Below, one piece after another: positions 12,842 through 14,492 of a stretch of 14,492 bases of DNA; position 1 is the first letter of the stretch, and the number at the start of each line of letters is the position of its first letter. The DNA comes from an archaeon MnTg01. Lineage in GTDB: Archaea; Thermoproteota; Nitrososphaeria; Nitrososphaerales; Nitrosopumilaceae. Location: contig BFAR01000072.1 of assembly GCA_008974855.1 (NCBI GenBank), forward strand, positions 1 through 14,492, in the 5' to 3' direction. Under the pieces are notes generated by a model. The model saw only the letters and a program-made list of their open reading frames with translations. It did no database searches and had not been told where the DNA came from. The position numbers and the translations under genes are program-made.

Positions 12842-12994
12842 CTAGCTACAGCCACAGCCAGAATCGCCAGTTTTACATGGCTTTGAATGGGCCTTTTGCA
12901 TGTGTCGCATCGTTCTCTCGGTAGATGCAAACTCCATGCCACAAACTTTGCATGCTGTTTCTGTGATTACAGTTTCTCGTCTAAATAGTCCCAT
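12842..12994 (-). CDS. C2H2 zinc-finger-like microprotein (50 aa)
   Basis: 50 aa. Residues 15-36 read ACKVCGMEF...TMRHMQKAH: C15-x2-C18-x12-H31-x4-H36, a classic C2H2 finger spacing, with the usual aromatic Phe22. The tail has a second Cys cluster (C40, C47, C49 in PCKTGDSGCGCS). Start ATG 12994 has CTAAATAAG (about 13019-13027) upstream at leaderless distance. A single finger is enough for modest DNA or protein binding; the Cys tail may bind a second metal. Same strand and upstream of DUF6659-like copy C (44-bp gap), so it may be its regulator or cotranscribed. Confidence 0.75.
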   Translation of the reverse strand: MGLFRRETVITETACKVCGMEFASTERTMRHMQKAHSKPCKTGDSGCGCS

Positions 12995-13103
12995 AACTTT
13001 TTAATGGAATTTTTCTTCTTATTTAGTCTTCTTCCAATTTTTTCAAACAATCAGCATTGTTTGTATTTGGACTGGATTTACGTAAAAATAGTTTTTTGAT
13101 ACT

Positions 13104-13385
13104 TTAGTATTCTTCATGCGCTTTTAGAATTTTTTCTTGTTCTTCAGGAGACATGTTAATCATTGCCAATACCTCACCTGCACTGAGTGGAATTTTGGGA
13201 TGCTCTTTTTCATACAAAAATTCTTCCCAAAGATGACCCAAGTGATGCCTTGAGATAAATTCTAAAATGTGTTTGTCTGGAATTGTTTTTTCATCTATCT
13301 CAGAATGGACCTGCTCTATTGTTTCTACTAGTAGAGCCTCTACAGACATTACAGGCTTTTCAGAATTAGACGTATCATGGCCCAT
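13104..13385 (-). CDS. Hypothetical helical protein (93 aa)
   Basis: 93 aa from MGHDTSNSEKPVMSVE. Mostly helical, acidic, with ISRHHLGHLWEEFLYEKEH and a final SAGEVLAMINMSPEEQEKILKAHEEY. No family recognised. I chose ATG 13385 over 13520 because TTTATTGTAA (about 13402-13413) puts the transcript start there, and the extra 45 residues of the long form are hydrophobic/random and would overlap the divergent gene's start. Divergent from the helical gene at 13500, with a TATA for each. A conserved His cluster (HHLGH) could bind metal. Confidence 0.65.
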   Translation of the reverse strand: MGHDTSNSEKPVMSVEALLVETIEQVHSEIDEKTIPDKHILEFISRHHLGHLWEEFLYEKEHPKIPLSAGEVLAMINMSPEEQEKILKAHEEY

Positions 13386-13499
13386 ACTACCAATAGGCAC
13401 ATTTACAATAAAACTACTAGGTTGTAGCAAATTGCACACACACAGGATAATACGATAATTTTCCTCTCCAAACCATAAGGATTTGGCAGGTGTAAAAAA

Positions 13500-13826
13500 A
13501 TGGATAAGAAAAAGTTCCAATTAGAGTTTTTTTCTCAGTTTATTGAAGAGAAAGGGCTCCAAGAAAAATGGAAAGATTTTCAAGAAGAAAATACTTTTGA
13601 GCTTGCAAAAATATTCCGTAGCCAGACCGGCATCAAAAATGCATACAATGACTTTTTAGTTGATGCGCTTGGAATTGATCCTAGAAATACCAGTCCGCAA
13701 GTCCTTGAAGACTTGTCTAAGCCCAGTCTGACTGCAACTGAAGTCAATGTTTTGTTGCAGTCAGATAGCGGACAAAAAAACTTGAAAAAATGGGGATACC
13801 TTAAAGTTGAAAAAAATCTAAGTTAG
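13500..13826 (+). CDS. Hypothetical helical protein (108 aa)
   Basis: 108 aa, all-helical by appearance: KKKFQLEFFSQFIEEKGLQEKW, KDFQEENTFELAKIFRSQ, a turn IDPRNTSPQ, then TATEVNVLLQSDSGQKNLKKW. No Cys, no membrane segment. Not recognised. The ATG has an AGGTG Shine-Dalgarno 7 bases upstream, and GATAATTT (about 13455-13462) would give a leader of some 15 bases, one of the few leadered genes here. Its stop overlaps the stop of the convergent Cys-rich microprotein. Confidence 0.72.
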   Translation: MDKKKFQLEFFSQFIEEKGLQEKWKDFQEENTFELAKIFRSQTGIKNAYNDFLVDALGIDPRNTSPQVLEDLSKPSLTATEVNVLLQSDSGQKNLKKWGYLKVEKNLS

Positions 13827-13912
13827 GAAGGAATACCAAAATCATCAATGTCTTTGTCTATTTTGCGTTTTCTTACATCAGTACAAAAGCCACATTGACA
13901 TAATTTTTCCAT
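13823..13912 (-). CDS. Cys-rich microprotein (29 aa)
   Basis: Reads MEKLCQCGFCTDVRKRK, then an acidic IDKDIDDFGIPS end. Three Cys in C-x-C-GF-C and a basic strip look like a single metal-binding knuckle. An ATG three codons earlier (13921) is possible, but CTCTAAATCAC (about 13933-13944) best fits a transcript beginning at 13912. Very short, so coding status is supported mainly by the motif and by its convergent, non-overlapping position. Confidence 0.5.
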   Translation of the reverse strand: MEKLCQCGFCTDVRKRKIDKDIDDFGIPS

Positions 13913-13980
13913 GACATTCATACTGCATTATGTGATTTAGAGGAGTGTTTGTAACAAATGAAGAACAATTCATAATCTTC

Positions 13981-14283
13981 TCAGGGAAAAACTCCCAGGA
14001 ATGTTTTAGTAAATCTGCGCTTGGCGATGGATAGTGCTTTTTTTCCACTTGGGGTAAGATCGTAGGTAATAATTTTTCCCTCTTTTTCTTCTTTGATAAA
14101 TCCTGATTCTTTGAGACCTTTCAAGGCAGGATAAATTGTTCCAGGACTAGGCTTTTCTCCTTTTCTTTTTCCAATCTCGTCAGCTAGTTCCTGGCCATGC
14201 ATTGGTTTTCCAGATAACAAAAACAGGATCAAAAATCCCAAGAATCCTCTCATGTCACAGCATCGATCTTGAGTCTCTTTCAC
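13981..14283 (-). CDS. PadR family transcriptional regulator
   Basis: 100 aa. The winged helix is unmistakable: LGFLILFLLSGKPMHGQELADEI, the recognition-helix signature SPGTIYPALKGLKESGFI (46-63), wing KEGKIITYDLTPSGKKAL (68-83). It lacks the long C-terminal helix of full-size PadR, so it is the short type that dimerises by its last helix. CC at 8-9 near the N terminus may be redox- or metal-sensitive. The start is GTG, fixed by TTTATATATATCG (14301-14313) at leaderless distance. Divergent from the CCG-type protein at 14366, with paired palindromes between them, so autoregulation and control of that gene are likely. Confidence 0.9.
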   Translation of the reverse strand: MKETQDRCCDMRGFLGFLILFLLSGKPMHGQELADEIGKRKGEKPSPGTIYPALKGLKESGFIKEEKEGKIITYDLTPSGKKALSIAKRRFTKTFLGVFP

Positions 14284-14289
14284 ACCATA

Positions 14290-14305
14290 TATTGGATGTC
14301 CGATA
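14290..14305. promoter_or_regulatory. Candidate PadR operator 1
   Basis: TATTGGATGTCCGATA is part of a near-perfect palindrome (ATATATTGG-ATGT-CCGATATAT, 14287-14308, one mismatch). It lies between the PadR gene's TATA element and its start codon, where binding would repress padR. It matches operator 2 at 13 of 16 positions. Confidence 0.5.
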
Positions 14306-14312
14306 TATATAA

Positions 14313-14333
14313 ATACATAGTTGTTCTATGTAT
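14313..14333. repeat. Inverted repeat in the PadR divergent region
   Basis: ATACATAG-TTGTT-CTATGTAT, a perfect 8-bp inverted repeat with a 5-base spacer, sits between the two candidate operators and just after the shared AT-rich TATA region (14301-14316). It may be a further half of the regulator's site or a distinct operator. Confidence 0.4.
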
Positions 14334-14346
14334 CGTATGTACGATA
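14331..14346. promoter_or_regulatory. Candidate PadR operator 2
   Basis: TATCGTA-TG-TACGATA is a perfect 7-bp inverted repeat resembling operator 1, with centres 41 bp apart (about four helical turns). It covers the transcription start expected for the plus-strand gene at 14366 (TATA centre near 14308). Confidence 0.5.
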
Positions 14347-14365
14347 TTAACAGGGAGGTGATCTG

Positions 14366-14492
14366 ATGGGATACAGTTGTTGTGGAACAAGCCAGCAAAC
14401 AGCAAGAAGTTTTCTAACCAAGCAGGAAAGAATCTCCTTGTTAAAAGAGTACAAAGAAGACATTGACAAAGAATCGCAAGGTGTTGGTGAGA
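14366..14492 (+). CDS. CCG-type small protein, N-terminal part (runs off window end)
   Basis: First 42 codons visible: MGYSCCGTSQQTARSFLT then KQERISLLKEYKEDIDKES and QGVGE. A CCG near the N terminus followed by F-L-T-K-x-E-R-I-x-x-L-K-E-Y is typical of small helical archaeal and bacterial proteins (DUF5320-like) found next to PadR regulators. A full-strength Shine-Dalgarno GGGAGGTGAT (14353-14362) precedes the ATG, so this gene has a leader, unlike most here. Likely the regulatory target of the divergent PadR protein. The 3' end lies outside the window. Confidence 0.7.
   Translation, partial: MGYSCCGTSQQTARSFLTKQERISLLKEYKEDIDKESQGVGE

Noticed and set aside
13386..13520. N-terminal extension of the 93-aa helical protein up to 13520
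   Set aside because: It would overlap the divergent gene's start and promoter; the residues are hydrophobic and unlike the rest, and a TATA fits the shorter start.
1..14492. CRISPR array, tRNA/rRNA, insertion sequence or prophage
   Set aside because: Looked for regular direct repeats, tRNA-like cloverleafs, transposase or integrase motifs and terminal repeats; none seen.

Overview
The window is about 14.5 kb of AT-rich, densely coded DNA that looks like a marine or soil ammonia-oxidising archaeon of the Nitrosopumilus/Nitrosarchaeum group (Nitrososphaerota, formerly Thaumarchaeota). The support is: class III-type PHA synthase with an AbrB-tailed partner and a phasin; a CFI-box-CTERM exported protein; a FilR1-type (DUF1724) regulator; three members of a small family I recognise as DUF6659-like; many tiny zinc-binding proteins; and archaeal promoter grammar. 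Most first genes have a TATA-like element centred about 23-28 bp before an ATG/GTG/TTG start, so leaderless mRNAs are expected. Shine-Dalgarno motifs appear mainly on downstream or leadered genes. No bacterial-type promoters, tRNA, rRNA, insertion sequence or CRISPR array were seen.

Layout. 1-2231: polyhydroxyalkanoate (PHA) locus. The 3' end of phaC converges on a minus-strand two-gene operon (PhaE-like helical protein with a C-terminal AbrB domain, then a phasin-like protein), with an alpha/beta hydrolase upstream on the same strand. 2347-4211: universal stress protein, a nitroreductase with an unusual N-terminal extension, and a DUF6659-like protein. 4294-7133: exported CFI-box-CTERM protein converging on a FilR1-type regulator, which is divergent from an orphan histidine-kinase-like ATPase, then a second DUF6659-like gene. 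7181-9042: DUF5996 protein, RDD membrane protein, a zinc-ribbon microprotein and a DUF1059 protein. 9054-11180: a Rieske-flavodoxin fusion, a ribbon-helix-helix (RHH)-like protein with a twin AT-hook-like tail, a divergent pair of translationally coupled small ORFs, and a zinc microprotein. 11221-14492: Lrp/AsnC regulator, small membrane protein, third DUF6659-like gene, C2H2-like microprotein, two uncharacterised helical proteins, a Cys-rich microprotein, and a PadR regulator divergent from the start of a CCG-type small protein.

How the parts fit. The window is largely single-gene transcription units with divergent promoters, rich in small regulators (FilR1, Lrp, PadR, RHH, AbrB), and several have palindromes placed where an operator would be expected. 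The most coherent pathway is PHA storage: synthase, probable PhaE/regulator, granule coat and possibly a hydrolase. The most interesting unexplained items are the AbrB-tailed PhaE-like protein, the Rieske-flavodoxin fusion, the symmetric promoter between the RHH/AT-hook gene and the two coupled microORFs, the paired palindromes in the PadR intergenic region, the 19-bp palindrome on the third DUF6659-like start codon, and a run of four Cys-rich microproteins.
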